DNA of 64,000 nt from Bretschneidera sinensis. Lineage: Eukaryota; Streptophyta; Magnoliopsida; Brassicales; Akaniaceae. Under the pieces are notes generated by a model. The model did not search any database, was not told the DNA's origin, and saw only the letters and a list, made by a program, of their open reading frames with translations. The position numbers and the translations under genes are program-made. Below, piece after piece: positions 38,101-49,966 of this stretch (position 1 is its first letter; the number at the start of each line of letters is the position of its first letter). The stretch lies in contig CM043700.1 of assembly GCA_023935145.1 (NCBI GenBank), positions 34,947,120-35,011,119 on the forward strand. Direction: 5' to 3'.

Positions 38101-39457
38101 TTGCCTAATCTAACACCCGCACACCATATTCTTGTGTTTATGAAAATTCTCAGAATGAATTTGTTCCTATAAAGTGCATAAGAATTGTCTAACAGTAAGA
38201 AGAGACATCCAATGTCAAACTACAAGTCCCGATTCCCCAAAAAGTTTAAAAGGGAAAATATGGAATTACATAATAATTTCCACAATAAAACAAGGAACAG
38301 AGCATCCCTTAGCAATATTTTTAGTTTCCTTCAAAAATAGACAAAATGTACTTACTAACAAAAATAAAAATAAAAAAACGGGCAAAATATATTTACAGAC
38401 AGAATGGACAAAAGACCTGTTCTCATTCTTAGAATAAGCGATGTTGGATTGGACACTAGAATTTGGCAGCGGAATCATCTCACTCTTCGAGACAGCATAT
38501 ACATTGTGACCACAAATTGCACCGATGTGCCTTCTTTTTGTAATAAGTAGCATGTAGTAAGGTCCTAAAAATTTAATGAACCCTGGCAACCAAAAAAATA
38601 TCATTATTGTAATGCTGTCAATAGCTTCTCAAGTTGCAAGAATACAAACTCAATTTTTTTTCATTGATAAGAAGAATGCAAACTTAGATGCACATACCAA
38701 CAATTCCATAGCAAGTTGTGACAAATTTCAGTCCACCTGTGGCTTTGTTTCCCTCGTGTATCCGCCTCAACAGGTCACAGCATTCACTCTCCCTATACGT
38801 GGTAGAATCCTCAAGAATGTTTAGCTCGGAAGGATCCAACCGGTCAATCTTTAGCACTCTCCAATATATTCTACTCTTGTCCCTCCCTATCATGTAAAAG
38901 TTCTGCCGCATATAACATTGCAAGAGATCCTATCAGTCCATAATCCATATATACAACATTTTAACATAATTTTGTTGTCATAATTTAAGTTTAGCCTAAA
39001 GATCTTTGCAACAGTAAAAAGAGTCGTACATACAACGGAGTGTCTAAGTTTCACGCTAACTGCGTAGCATTTGGCCACTGAATTTGATAGTAGCTAAACG
39101 TGTAGCATTCAAACACTGAATTTAAAATTACATGATGAAGGCAATGGGATACTCATCAGAACAATATGTAAATGAAGTTCCAACGAGATCTCAAATATCT
39201 ATAATGTCGTGCACTGATCTAAATGCGAGCATCACAAATGACAAATTGGAAAAATTGAGCTAACCAAAGACTTGCTTATTGATTATAACATCAAATGGAG
39301 AGATCAAAATGAGATATAAAGGGGGAAAAATTGAAAACAGGAGAATTAGAGAGGCGGTTACCGATCGAGTCTCGTAGAGCTTGAATTTCTGCATACAGGC
39401 AAGGTGTGGTGGGGATTGGGAGGAGCCCTCATTCTCCGTGGGTGGTGATGATGCCAT
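20136..39457 (-). CDS. SAC3: SAC-domain phosphoinositide phosphatase, SAC2-5 clade (SAC3-like)
   Basis: Family members remove the 5-phosphate of PtdIns(3,5)P2 at the tonoplast and affect vacuole shape. Exons, in transcript order: 39457-39362, 38902-38698, 38582-38417, 37713-37491, 37032-36956, 36465-36278, 36205-36108, 35773-35640, 35520-35392, 34624-34261, 33457-33336, 33103-32993, 25631-25440, 23636-23460, 22747-22633, 20255-20136. The sum is 2517 nt (838 aa) with in-frame GT-AG junctions, and Arabidopsis relatives are of similar size. The N-terminal part has [14 protein letters not shown] and the SacN block [14 protein letters not shown]. The catalytic CX5R(T) is CIDCIDRT (Cys493-Arg499), followed by [10 protein letters not shown]. 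The C-terminus ends [17 protein letters not shown]. The ATG used is 39455-39457; the preceding codon is GTG. Intron 12 is 7.4 kb because of nested retroelements and intron 15 holds a MULE, yet the exons are unbroken. Confidence 0.95.
20554..22155. mobile_element. Pack-MULE-like element in SAC3 intron 15
   Basis: The 1602-bp element is bounded by long terminal inverted repeats. The left end GGGTAAATGTCTATTTTGGT matches the inverted right end (GGATAAATGTCTATTTTGGT), and similarity continues for about 130 bp, including GGTTTGGACCTAATCA. The flanking 9-mers are TATAACTTT and TATAATATT (7 of 9 identical), fitting the 9-bp target duplication of Mutator-like elements. The interior is more GC-rich than its surroundings, has no transposase, and contains a fragment of an aspartyl-protease gene. 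A plus-strand segment at about 21740-21960 (with [20 protein letters not shown]) may be a second captured piece, possibly TAF12-like; that match is weak. Confidence 0.85.
20850..21490 (-). pseudogene. Captured fragment of a pepsin-like aspartyl protease gene
   Basis: Read on the minus strand from about 21490, one open frame gives [17 protein letters not shown], a His-rich stretch, then [24 protein letters not shown] and [15 protein letters not shown]. It continues as [17 protein letters not shown] and [20 protein letters not shown]. This is the N-terminal half of a plant A1-family protease of the At4g16563 type, including the first active-site DTG, here DTGN rather than the usual DTGS. The frame leaves the family after [12 protein letters not shown] near 20860, at the edge of the MULE interior, so the C-terminal lobe with the second catalytic Asp is missing. 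It has the same orientation as SAC3 and so is transcribed within its intron. Confidence 0.8.
24061..24494 (+). mobile_element. 5'-truncated LINE insertion with target duplication (SAC3 intron 13/14 region)
   Basis: The 406-bp insert (24075-24480) is flanked by GAGACTACTAACCA (24061-24074) and GAGACTACTATCCA (24481-24494), 13 of 14 bases identical. It ends in AGAAAAAAA directly before the right copy. Before the tail are GACACCCCCTTGGTGCC and TATAATGGATAT, shared with the other LINE tails in this window. It lies between SAC3 exons 14 and 13, antisense to the gene. No complete ORF remains. Confidence 0.8.
26361..26555 (+). repeat. Copia 5' LTR
   Basis: It opens TGTTGAGAATCC and ends just before the primer-binding site at 26556. 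It is about 195 bp and matches 30484-30701 closely except for a short duplication at the start of the 3' copy. Short LTRs of this size are usual for some copia lineages. Confidence 0.85.
26735..26929 (+). pseudogene. Copia gag remnant with CCHC zinc knuckle
   Basis: A 64-codon frame includes [20 protein letters not shown], a CX2CX4HX4C nucleic-acid-binding knuckle typical of the Gag C-terminus. The bulk of a normal copia gag (several hundred residues upstream) is missing: only about 170 bp separate the primer site from this ATG. The frame ends at a stop at 26929, before protease. Confidence 0.75.
27128..27490 (+). pseudogene. Copia protease region
   Basis: The frame reads [13 protein letters not shown], containing the aspartic protease DSGA site. 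It continues with [20 protein letters not shown], a conserved copia stretch, and meets a TAG at about 27419-27421. Past the stop the same frame resumes with KERNGLYYL before the integrase zinc region. Confidence 0.8.
27497..28435 (+). pseudogene. Copia integrase region
   Basis: A 312-codon frame. An HHCC-like zinc region ([13 protein letters not shown] ... [11 protein letters not shown]) is followed by the integrase core: Asp in HNDIWGP, Asp in [10 protein letters not shown], and Glu in [16 protein letters not shown]-terminal stretch with [20 protein letters not shown] is typical of copia. It ends at a stop before the reverse-transcriptase region. Confidence 0.85.
28965..30415 (+). pseudogene. 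Copia reverse transcriptase and RNase H, broken
   Basis: Pieces in order: [20 protein letters not shown] (from about 29007), a frame break near 29174, [20 protein letters not shown] with [12 protein letters not shown], another break near 29440 with apparent loss of sequence, then [13 protein letters not shown] with the catalytic YVDD. A TAG at about 29846 precedes [14 protein letters not shown] and the RNase H part ([20 protein letters not shown], then [10 protein letters not shown] and [16 protein letters not shown]). At least three lesions interrupt the polyprotein. Confidence 0.88.
30484..30701 (+). repeat. Copia 3' LTR with a 5'-end internal duplication
   Basis: It begins TGTTGAGAATCCTAATTAGG. 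After four bases it repeats a variant (TGTTGAGAGTCCTAATTAGG), then follows the 5' LTR to its end at TTTTTGTTAACCA. The duplication is absent from the 5' LTR, so it arose after insertion or reflects an error in reverse transcription. Confidence 0.8.
31258..31277. repeat. (TA)n microsatellite
   Basis: An uninterrupted TA dinucleotide run inside the interior of the outer LTR element. Other short runs in the window are (CT)n at about 5556-5578 in kinesin intron 8, (CT)n at 12353-12372, and (ATT)n at about 36039-36070 in SAC3 intron 7. Confidence 0.85.
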
Positions 39458-40350
39458 CACTTAAGCACCGCTATTTTCTGCTCTCCTCTTTATTTTCACT
39501 TCCAGATCTCCCCCGAGCCCCAGGCTCAGGGAATTTATCATAAGAGCATGCACCGATTTTTCTCTTTGAATTTTTCGAAATTAAATTCTGATTTTTTCTC
39601 TTTTTTTCAGCAAAAGAAATAACCAACAGATTTACCTAATTAGGCCTCCAAAACAAATAACAATAATCACAGCCCGTACATATAATGGAGGTTGGTTGCT
39701 TCAAATACAGCATCTTCTATCTTTTATCTCTCTCGCAATTGTCACAAAAAAAAAAATTGAACCCCACAAAAAGAAAACGAAATCGAAATTAAAGAAAACA
39801 CTGCTTTGACCTTCCTGATTGTTCCAGCTACAACTCTCCTTCCATTCACATCCAAACACAACACATTATCTTTGTTTTTATTTTTATTTTTTTGTGATCT
39901 TCAATCAAGGACCAGCAAACAGAGGAATTAAGGAAATAGGAATTGGACAGACAGATCAGATCACAATAAAAAAAAAAATTACATTTAAGGTATACTATGC
40001 GTTTGTTTATATTTAGCTAGTTAGAAGAAGAAGAAAAAAAGAGAGAAGATATTGAAAATGGAAGTTTTATAAAGAAGGGAAATAGATACGAGGAGAAGAT
40101 CCAACACTAAATACAGAGAAGGATTTGGGAAGTTCGAGAAAAAAGAAAAAATTGAGACCAGACAGAAGATAGAGAGGAAGTAGCTATAGCTATTATTGAT
40201 GATTTTTTTTTGTTTTTATTTTTTTGAACTGAGTTTTCGTTTTAAGTTATGACGAGAGGAGACAAAGGGAAGCTCTCAGATCCAAAGAACAAATAAAAAC
40301 CACAACTTCGATGACTGCTCCATCCTCCACACACCTTATATTATATTTAC
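39458..40350 (-). promoter_or_regulatory. Probable SAC3 5' UTR and promoter
   Basis: Upstream of the SAC3 ATG the minus strand is pyrimidine-rich at about 40020-40190, where the plus strand shows long GA/AAG runs. This is typical of plant leaders and transcription starts. A leader intron between there and the ATG is possible. No TATA box could be assigned with certainty, and no other gene is visible. Confidence 0.35.
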
Positions 40351-40697
40351 TATATGGTTTATGATTAATATTATTTTTCTAGTGCATTATTTCATGCAGT
40401 ATGCAATAATAATTGTTGATCTTTCTCTGCTGACCTTGTGATTGTGAATTAATTTATTTCAGCCCAACAGGGTGTTTAGCCGTTTTAGACCGACATTACC
40501 GTCCTGATTATCGTTTTTTTTTTGAGAAAGTTTTGAAAAATTCTATTCTTTTTATTAAAAAATTAAATACAAAAAAGCTAATTTTTGGACATGGTCCTTT
40601 TCTTTCGAATTTTAATCTGAGTGGGTAATTCTGGTAACAATAAAGCAGGGGTGATGTGGCCAAATAAAGGGATCTGATTAGTCTCAACTGTTGTCGT

Positions 40698-40852
40698 GTA
40701 AATTAAAAATTTTGCATCGATCAAAAATTTGATTAATAATTTTTTAAAATTTTATTAATAATATTATTTTAATATGTATAAATTTTATTAATAAAATTTT
40801 AAAAAATTATTATTTAAATTTTCAACTGATATAAAATTCTTGATTTGTATTC
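40698..40852. repeat. AT-rich fold-back (MITE-like) element
   Basis: The left arm (GATTAATAATTTTTTAAAAT near 40750) and the right arm, read in reverse complement, share TAATAATTTTTTAAAATTTT. The arms of roughly 70 bp could form a long hairpin centred near 40773. A GTA trinucleotide occurs on each side but is too short to call a target duplication. Confidence 0.6.
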
Positions 40853-43800
40853 AGTGCAGCAAATAATATCTCCTTCAAATTTTTGTTAACAAACCAGTAG
40901 TAACAAACCAGTAGTAGAAAATTAAAAATTGATACTTTTTGGTAGAATATCTGATTTAGTTGGTAAGTTATTGAATTTTTATAATGTTACATGGCTACGG
41001 AGATGGTGAATGCTGATGTGCTGCAAAGAAATCAAAGACACCAAGATGTTGCTATATACAGTTGCACCCACGACTGCCCTTTTTAAGTGTTCATTTAATA
41101 GCATGGCACAGCAGGCACCAGGCAGGCTGCCTAAATTGACTGTCATTTTCACATCGAGATACTTGTCTCTTTCATATCACATAGAAAGAGAAGGAATATA
41201 TATACATATAACAAATTTGCTCTCGAATTCTCCATGACTCGTCATTATTAAAGTAATGAATTTTTTTTTTCCAAACTCAAAAGACAGAAGTGAAATCAAT
41301 CCCTACACCGGTCGGCGACGCATGAGATGCGTGCAGCCGTTGTCGACAATGTTAAGGCGTTTGATTTTTCAGATCCCTAGATCAAGCGATTTCTATTTTG
41401 GTAGTGATTGTTTTTAGTGATAGTACTTAATCAAAGAATGTCAATATAAAAGGGTTGTCTCTTTCATTCGACATCTCGTAAGAATGTTAAGGTTAACGGA
41501 GGACAATGAAACTTAATCGGAATATAGATTATCGGATACTTTTTTTAAAGGTAGATCGTCGTACATTAAATCCAACAAATACTGGAGATGCACTTTTTCG
41601 TAGTATTTAAAATGGATAACGAATTTACGATAATGCCATAACACAAATGGATAAAGCCTGAACAAATTTTTTGAATTGATAATATTATCCTCACATTTAA
41701 TTAAAATAGTTTATTGCATTGCAGATATTTGAATTATAGACTCATAATATTTAATTCTTTAAACTATTTATTTAACACAATAAATTTTTAAATTATAAAT
41801 TAATAATAATCAATTTTTAAATTTATTTTGCGATGAAAAATTTAAATAAACGAAGAACTCTTAAATCTATTTGTGGAGTCTTGTACTTTGCATGTGAGGT
41901 ATGGTCTTCCCATAGCAAAGGAGCTCGGCTATCTAATAGTAGACCTAGAATTAAAGGACTCTGTGATGGTTATAAATGCCTGTGAAAAAGTGGGAGAAAA
42001 TTTATCGGTAGAGAAACGAACTAGCTCATGAAATAGCTTAACGAGCGGTATGCTTTTCGGTTCCGTTTAGCCTGACATGAGAAATATTTTATGGTTTAAT
42101 TTATGATTTTTGAAAAAATTTATAATAGAATTATAATTTTTTTATTTTTTAATAAAATAATAAGAAAACATTTTTTTAAAATATAAATTATTTTATAAAT
42201 CATTTTTAAGAGTTTTATCTGTTTTTAAGAGTGTTAGTTTCCTAGCTTCTGTTTATAAAATACAAAATTTATTTCATAAATTCTATCAAACTGTTTATTA
42301 TATTAAAATATAATGAATTAATTGAGTTCCTTTTTATAAGTTTAAATTTTTGGGATAATTAGTAACTTAATTATTTTTAATATGATATCAGAGTTTCAAA
42401 TCTTGGTTTCGAGTTTTGAAGTTGTTCATTTTTCATTTAATAGTTGATTAAATTCTTTGTCATTTGACATTTTAACTTTTTATTTTCATTTGGGTTTCAT
42501 GTGCAAAACTTTAATCATTTAGTTGGCTTGCACGTGCAATGACATGTTAAAGTAAGAGTTTAAGCATTGGTTTTGAATTATAGAGATGCTCATTTTCATT
42601 TAATATTTGGTCGAATTCTTTGCTTTTTGACATTTAGGTTTTCTTTTATTTGGGTTTTACGCGAAAAATCTTTAATTCTTCAGTTGGCTTGCACATGAGG
42701 GAACGTATAGTATAAAGAATTAACTAGATCATTTTCTATAAATTTAAGCTCTTGAAATAATTAGTAATTCAATTATATTTTTAAAAGTGATGTGCTCTAA
42801 AGTTTATTGAGACTCTCGTATATATGCATTTGAATGTATTTTTCTTTAATAAGAAATTGCATAAAAAATGAGTTATATATCATTCATATTCATGCCTATC
42901 AACACAAATAAAGAAGAACTATAGATGAAAACGATATTTGTTAACTGATTAAAAAATGTTTAAATCAGGTCAAGATAAAAATTACTTAAATTTATTTATT
43001 TATATTTAAGTCGCTTATCAAACATGACCGAAATTACGTTATTTGTCAATAAACGATAGATGATGTTACATTGACGAGTGACATGTGATGGGGACGTATG
43101 AACTAATTCATAGACAAACATTTTTTTTAAAGAGGAAATTAAAGATTCAAATTCCTCATTAATTCAATTTTTTTTTTAAAAATGAAAAATATAAAATTTG
43201 GTGTCTTGTGATAAAGGGCTAACCAAATGGATATCATGATTTACACACACTTTATACACGTGAATCATGTAAACTATTTTGATCACCACACATAGCTCCA
43301 TCAAATAAACCCATATGAATCCAGCACTCCATCGCATGCGATCTCTTTCTATAGAGAGTAAAGTACACATGTAAATAGATTCAACTTCTATTTTTTATTT
43401 TATTTTAAAAAGAGATATAAAAAAATCGTCACACGTTATTTAAGACACACTGCACATGGAGTATGCATATAGAGTGAATAAACCAACGAGAGTTCGCATG
43501 AAATTGTATTTTTTAAATTTTTTTTTACATTATCAATAAAAGTTTTTTAATGTTACTAATGAAAATTAAAACAATTATCGATAATTTTTAGATTAAAAAG
43601 TGTTAAGATTTGTTGTCACGACTCACCACCAAATGCTTTCGTATAATATATTGATGGACTCGTTTTGATTAAATTATTTTCTCAAAAATAAAAAATGAAA
43701 AAAAAGAAGTTGAAGGCATGTGAATAATACGTTTTGTGTCTTGATGTGTTAAAATCAGCAGTCGGCTTGTTATGTTTATCAATCTTACGTCTCTTGTTTT

Positions 43801-44600
43801 TTCCAGGCGTGTGGGGACGGGGTTTGGGACCTCAAAACAATGAGGCATATATGCCTTTGACTAGTCCCTTAACGACTGCAAGAAGCTATGGTATATATCT
43901 CCATCATATTTTACTTGGTTCATAATTTCTTTTATTTCTCTAAAGCGTTTTTTTTCCTAGAAATTTACTAACAAAATTAATTTTATATAATTATTGAACC
44001 TATTCGGTTCAATTTAAAATTAATTTTAAATTGAAATTATTTTTTAAAACTTATCAAAAATTTAGTGATATTTGGGAAAAGGTTAAAAACTTATAAATTG
44101 AATAAAATCTTATTAAATAAAAATTAAACATCAATTTATAAATGGTTTAATTTGATTTGATAAAATTTTTGATAAAATTTAAAAAATACAGGACCGACCA
44201 AACATCACCTTAGTCAAATTGAATCAGATATTATTAAATTTCATCAAATAACAATTATATATCAATTGCAATTTATAAATTTTAAAAAATAAACTTAATT
44301 TAAGGCGGACATTGAGAGATCACACCGGTTTGATATATATGGATAGACATCAACATGATTCAAAAACTTAAACCGATGAATTTTGAGTCAAAATCATATA
44401 TATAACACTCTTATTTTTGTATTTTTTCGGATGTGAGATAACTTGCAAGTGAATATCAGTAAATAGAAAACCAAAATCCCGATTATGAGTAAACAGAGTT
44501 GGGTTCCTTTCATGCGATCGCTCCTCCTGGAACCTTTGATCTTCGGTGAGACCTTCATTTTCTTTTCTGCCCTTTCCTGTTAGATTTGTAAGACGAAATA
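40853..44600. other. AT-rich intergenic DNA with retroelement debris
   Basis: No supported gene. Most of the interval is AT-rich simple sequence, with small unrecognisable frames such as 43734-43925. The exception is the diverged repeat at 42300-42790, listed separately. Confidence 0.55.
42300..42790 (+). repeat. Diverged direct repeat, probably a decayed retroelement
   Basis: Two ~150-bp segments (about 42408-42552 and 42567-42712) share CATTTAATA, GAATTC/AAATTCTTTG, TTTGACATTT, ATTTGGGTTT and AGTTGGCTTGCAC in order. The flanks also repeat: TATAAGTTTAAATTTTTGGGATAATTAGTAA on the left parallels TATAAATTTAAGCTCTTGAAATAATTAGTAA on the right. ATATGATATCAGAGTTT near 42382 resembles a decayed Met-tRNA primer-binding site. 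The whole suggests an old LTR-type element. Confidence 0.5.
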
Positions 44601-44604
44601 TGTG

Positions 44605-44765
44605 ATAGAAACCTCGGGTAGCTTAATGATATAAGCGAATTTGGGGTGTTGTGATAGGCATACGGTCCTGGTTCGATTTTCCCTTGATTATATTTGCAAG
44701 TTAAGTGAGAGACCGCGTTAAGATCTGACGTGTTATCCTTTATTCAGTTTAGACCTATAGAGCCA
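44605..44765 (+). mobile_element. Possible tRNA-derived SINE
   Basis: GGGTAGCTTAATGATATAAG resembles a tRNA A box. About 40 bp further, GGTCCTGGTTCGATTTTCCC resembles a B box at about 44664-44683. The A-box/B-box spacing fits the head of a plant SINE, but the cloverleaf does not close well enough for a functional tRNA. No poly-A tail or target duplication was identified, so the call is tentative. Confidence 0.35.
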
Positions 44766-44963
44766 GGTTTGGTTTTGGAGAATTATTAGTTATCAAAAAA
44801 TGATTAAATATGTGATGGTTGATATGCATAATTATAGGTTAATTGGATATGTTGTAGTGGTTGGGGTTTTGATTGTATTCCTTCATGCAAGTCACTGTCA
44901 GAGATTACCTTTTAATGTAGTTTAGGCCATTATGAACTTAGCTATCAATAAGAATGATAGTGG

Positions 44964-45250
44964 ATGTTTTACCAAGCATCGCTGAGATGCCCAGCTCTTA
45001 GTATGAATGGTGGTGTTAAAAAATGTGGTTGTTGTGAAGCTACTTATGCTATTTGTGTAGATTTTGATCAGGTCGGTGACGCTGAGAATACCCATTTGGT
45101 TACAGGGTTAGATTGTGCTTTACTGAACAAAGTAAGAAGTGAGATTTACAAGAAACCCGATGCTATCGACCAACGTCTTCAACCAAGGAAATCCATTCTC
45201 ATCCCGATGAGCTTTAGATTCCTTATTTTTCTGGGTAAATTTTCTTCAGA
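44964..45250 (+). pseudogene. Fragment similar to RED/SMU2 (IK) splicing factor
   Basis: In the frame 44964-45347, residues around 45076-45165 read GDAENTHLVTGLDCALLNKV then RSEIYKKPDA. This closely matches the conserved RED-protein stretch around THLVKGLDYALLNKVRSEI of the spliceosome component RED/SMU2. The preceding and following residues do not match the family. Only about 35 of some 550 residues are present and no neighbouring exon is visible. It is probably a partial gene copy left by duplication or capture, not a working gene. Confidence 0.65.
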
Positions 45251-45349
45251 TTTACATGATGAACACTTCCACAAATGTATCCAATTTTTACTGTTTACCT
45301 ACAAAATTTTCATAATTTTTTCCAAGTGGTCTCTTTATCCCAACTAACT

Positions 45350-46410
45350 TCATTTCTTTTCTTTTCGTTTTCTCCAATTTTTTCTTATGCTTGTTAAACT
45401 TATTAAAAAGTCAAGATGGGACATTAACAGATGAATTGATCTTCTTCGATGGTGGGTTTCATCCAGAGATCACCACGTGTGAATAAAAGCTTTACAACAG
45501 TAATAGCAGCACAGTACCGCTTATGAACTGGAAACTTAATTTTCCTGCCTTCGGATCTTTAAGCTAAACGTACTGATTACTTAGAACATTTGAAGAAGTT
45601 TATAAAGTAACTTATGCCTCTTATAAACAAAAATAAAACAATACAATAATTAAAAAAAAAATAATTTAACTTTTTTTACTAAACTAACTTTAAAAACTAT
45701 TTTCACAATTTTTACCAAACATAAAATAAATTTTAGATTCACAATAATTTTACTAAAAACTGTTTTAAAAATTATTTTAACCATAAACCAAAACTACTGG
45801 TAAAACCAAATGGTGCCTCAAAATCACGAGTTCTTAAGTTTCTATTTGACTAGGTTTTTTTATAAAACAAAAAAAAAAACAGAAAGAAAAAGAAAATTAT
45901 TTGGTACCAAAAATAGAAAAAAATACAAGATAATTTTTTTTTTAGAATGAACTGTTTAGGAAAACAAGTTTTGATAATATTAAAAAAAATTGACAACAAG
46001 ATGCTATCTAGGAAAAGTGCAACCGCGCATTCACAAAACGATAATACTTAGATTTCACGGTACATGGGTGATGAAGCATATAAATTATGTATCACAAGAA
46101 CTTATATGTAATGTGACATGATGCCAGTTTAGGAAAACTGTGGTGAATTATGAGAAGAAAGGGAGATGCATATAAAATTAAGGTTCATAAATAGTTCTTG
46201 GTTGTTCTAAACTGCGAACTCAAATTAATTATTCAAGACAAACAAACTTGTGTATCACAAGAATCTAATAACAAAAAACGAGTTAAACATTAAAAGAACC
46301 AACTTGCTAGGGCAGTATTTTCACCACTAAAAACAACATGAAACAGAAATAATAAAAGCATAGTTCCCATCTCTTAATAACCAATCTTCAAATTAGTTTC
46401 AGGCGTACTT
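45350..46410. other. Intergenic DNA and 3' UTR of RPL38
   Basis: AT-rich, no gene supported. The RPL38 3' UTR (minus strand) occupies the right end, below 46411. Confidence 0.55.
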
Positions 46411-48753
<2,343 letters not shown>

Positions 48754-48804
48754 CTTTTTTTAGCTTCCTTCTCCACCGGTGAAAAAAATAAAATGAGCAG
48801 AGCT

Positions 48805-48846
48805 GCGCCAAAACCCTAGCTCTGTGGATCTTCTAGTTTATATAGG
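48805..48846 (-). promoter_or_regulatory. RPL38 core promoter: TATA box and telo-box
   Basis: On the minus strand TATATAAA (plus 48837-48844) lies 20-30 bp before a telo-box-like CTAGGGTTT (plus 48811-48819). The ATG follows about 60 bp later. Telo-boxes close to the transcription start are characteristic of plant ribosomal protein genes. Confidence 0.65.
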
Positions 48847-48954
48847 GCAGTAGAGAGCAGTAGGATGTCGCGATGACAAAACCAGTAAATATTTTGTTCT
48901 CAATTCCAAGTTTAGTCCTCTACAATAAATTGAATTACGCTTAAGTCCTATTGG

Positions 48955-49048
48955 TGGGCTGGGCCCTTTGAGCATTTGTTAGAGTTGGGCTTCGTGACCT
49001 GTTCTTATTGATACAGAACCATCAGCTTTTAGGCTTTTAAATTGGGCT
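48955..49048. promoter_or_regulatory. Cluster of site II (TGGGCY) elements between RPL38 and CFS1
   Basis: TGGGCT/TGGGCC occurs at 48955-48960, 48960-48965, 48986-48991 and 49043-49048. Site II elements, bound by TCP factors, combine with telo-boxes in plant promoters of ribosomal and proliferation genes. They sit 110-240 bp upstream of the RPL38 TATA box and could also serve the divergent gene. Confidence 0.6.
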
Positions 49049-49129
49049 TTTGAGCTGATGCGTTGGATTTGGGTAAATATGCATGTTTTTTTTCTTTTAA
49101 AAAAAAATACATGTTTCTTCTTTTATCTT

Positions 49130-49966
49130 CGATCGAAGGATTCCCTCTTTATCTTCTCTTCTTCATCCTCTCCTACTTTTTATTAATTGAATTTCCATAG
49201 ACAGAGCTTAAATCAGACACCAATACACATAAAAAAGAATACAGGTGCGATATCATCCTAATATATGCTTTTCGTATTCTTTTTCTAATGGTTTTTTAAA
49301 CATGTTGATCCTCCTGTTTGTGCTTGTTTATCGATAAGAAACCCTAATTAGAAGCGAAACTCGGTTTCTATGGTTTCTTTGATATCACACTTCGTGTTAG
49401 GGCTATATAACTCCTAGTTTCAGCTTCATATGGTTGTATTTTATAGATTGAAAATAATTATCTTGTGTAATCAAATACTCCTATGAAAATAATGAAAATA
49501 TCGTGAGTCTCCAAGCAGAAAAGAAAATTTAAGCTCACGCGCAATCTTAATTTAAATTCTTACAAGTTTCATATGGTTTATAAAAATTATATGAGTTGCT
49601 CATTATAAAATGGCAAATTAAATAAATTTCAAGCTTAATTTCATTGGCTTCACAAATTTCAGTAGTATACTTTTGTGATTTAAATGTGGTGGTTTATTTT
49701 GTTATCGTTTACCTTGTAGATGATATATTCTCTGCGGGGAATGTTTTTGCACGACTAAAGTTTACAAATTTATGATTAGAAATTGTCAATTGTGTTCCTT
49801 GTAGAAGCTTAATATAACTGGCCTGGTTGATTTTATTCCTTAACATGTTCATTGGTCTTTTTTATTTTCTGAATTTTGGGTGCTTTTAATCTCCTAACAT
49901 GAGTATTTTTAAATTGTAGTATAATCTGTTATTGATTTTGATCAATAACTGCATGCTCCCTGGTGC
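49130..49966 (+). promoter_or_regulatory. Probable 5' UTR and leader intron of the CFS1-like gene
   Basis: A CT-rich stretch (49133-49180) probably marks the transcription start. A donor (ATACAG|GTGCGA, GT at about 49244) and an acceptor (AAATTGTAG near 49919) suggest a leader intron of about 0.67 kb. The ATG at 49967 is then the first in the spliced leader apart from a short upstream ATG near 49952. Confidence 0.45.

Noticed and set aside
44964..45347. 127-aa frame as an intact gene
   Set aside because: Only about 35 residues match RED/SMU2 and no further exons or clear promoter are present.
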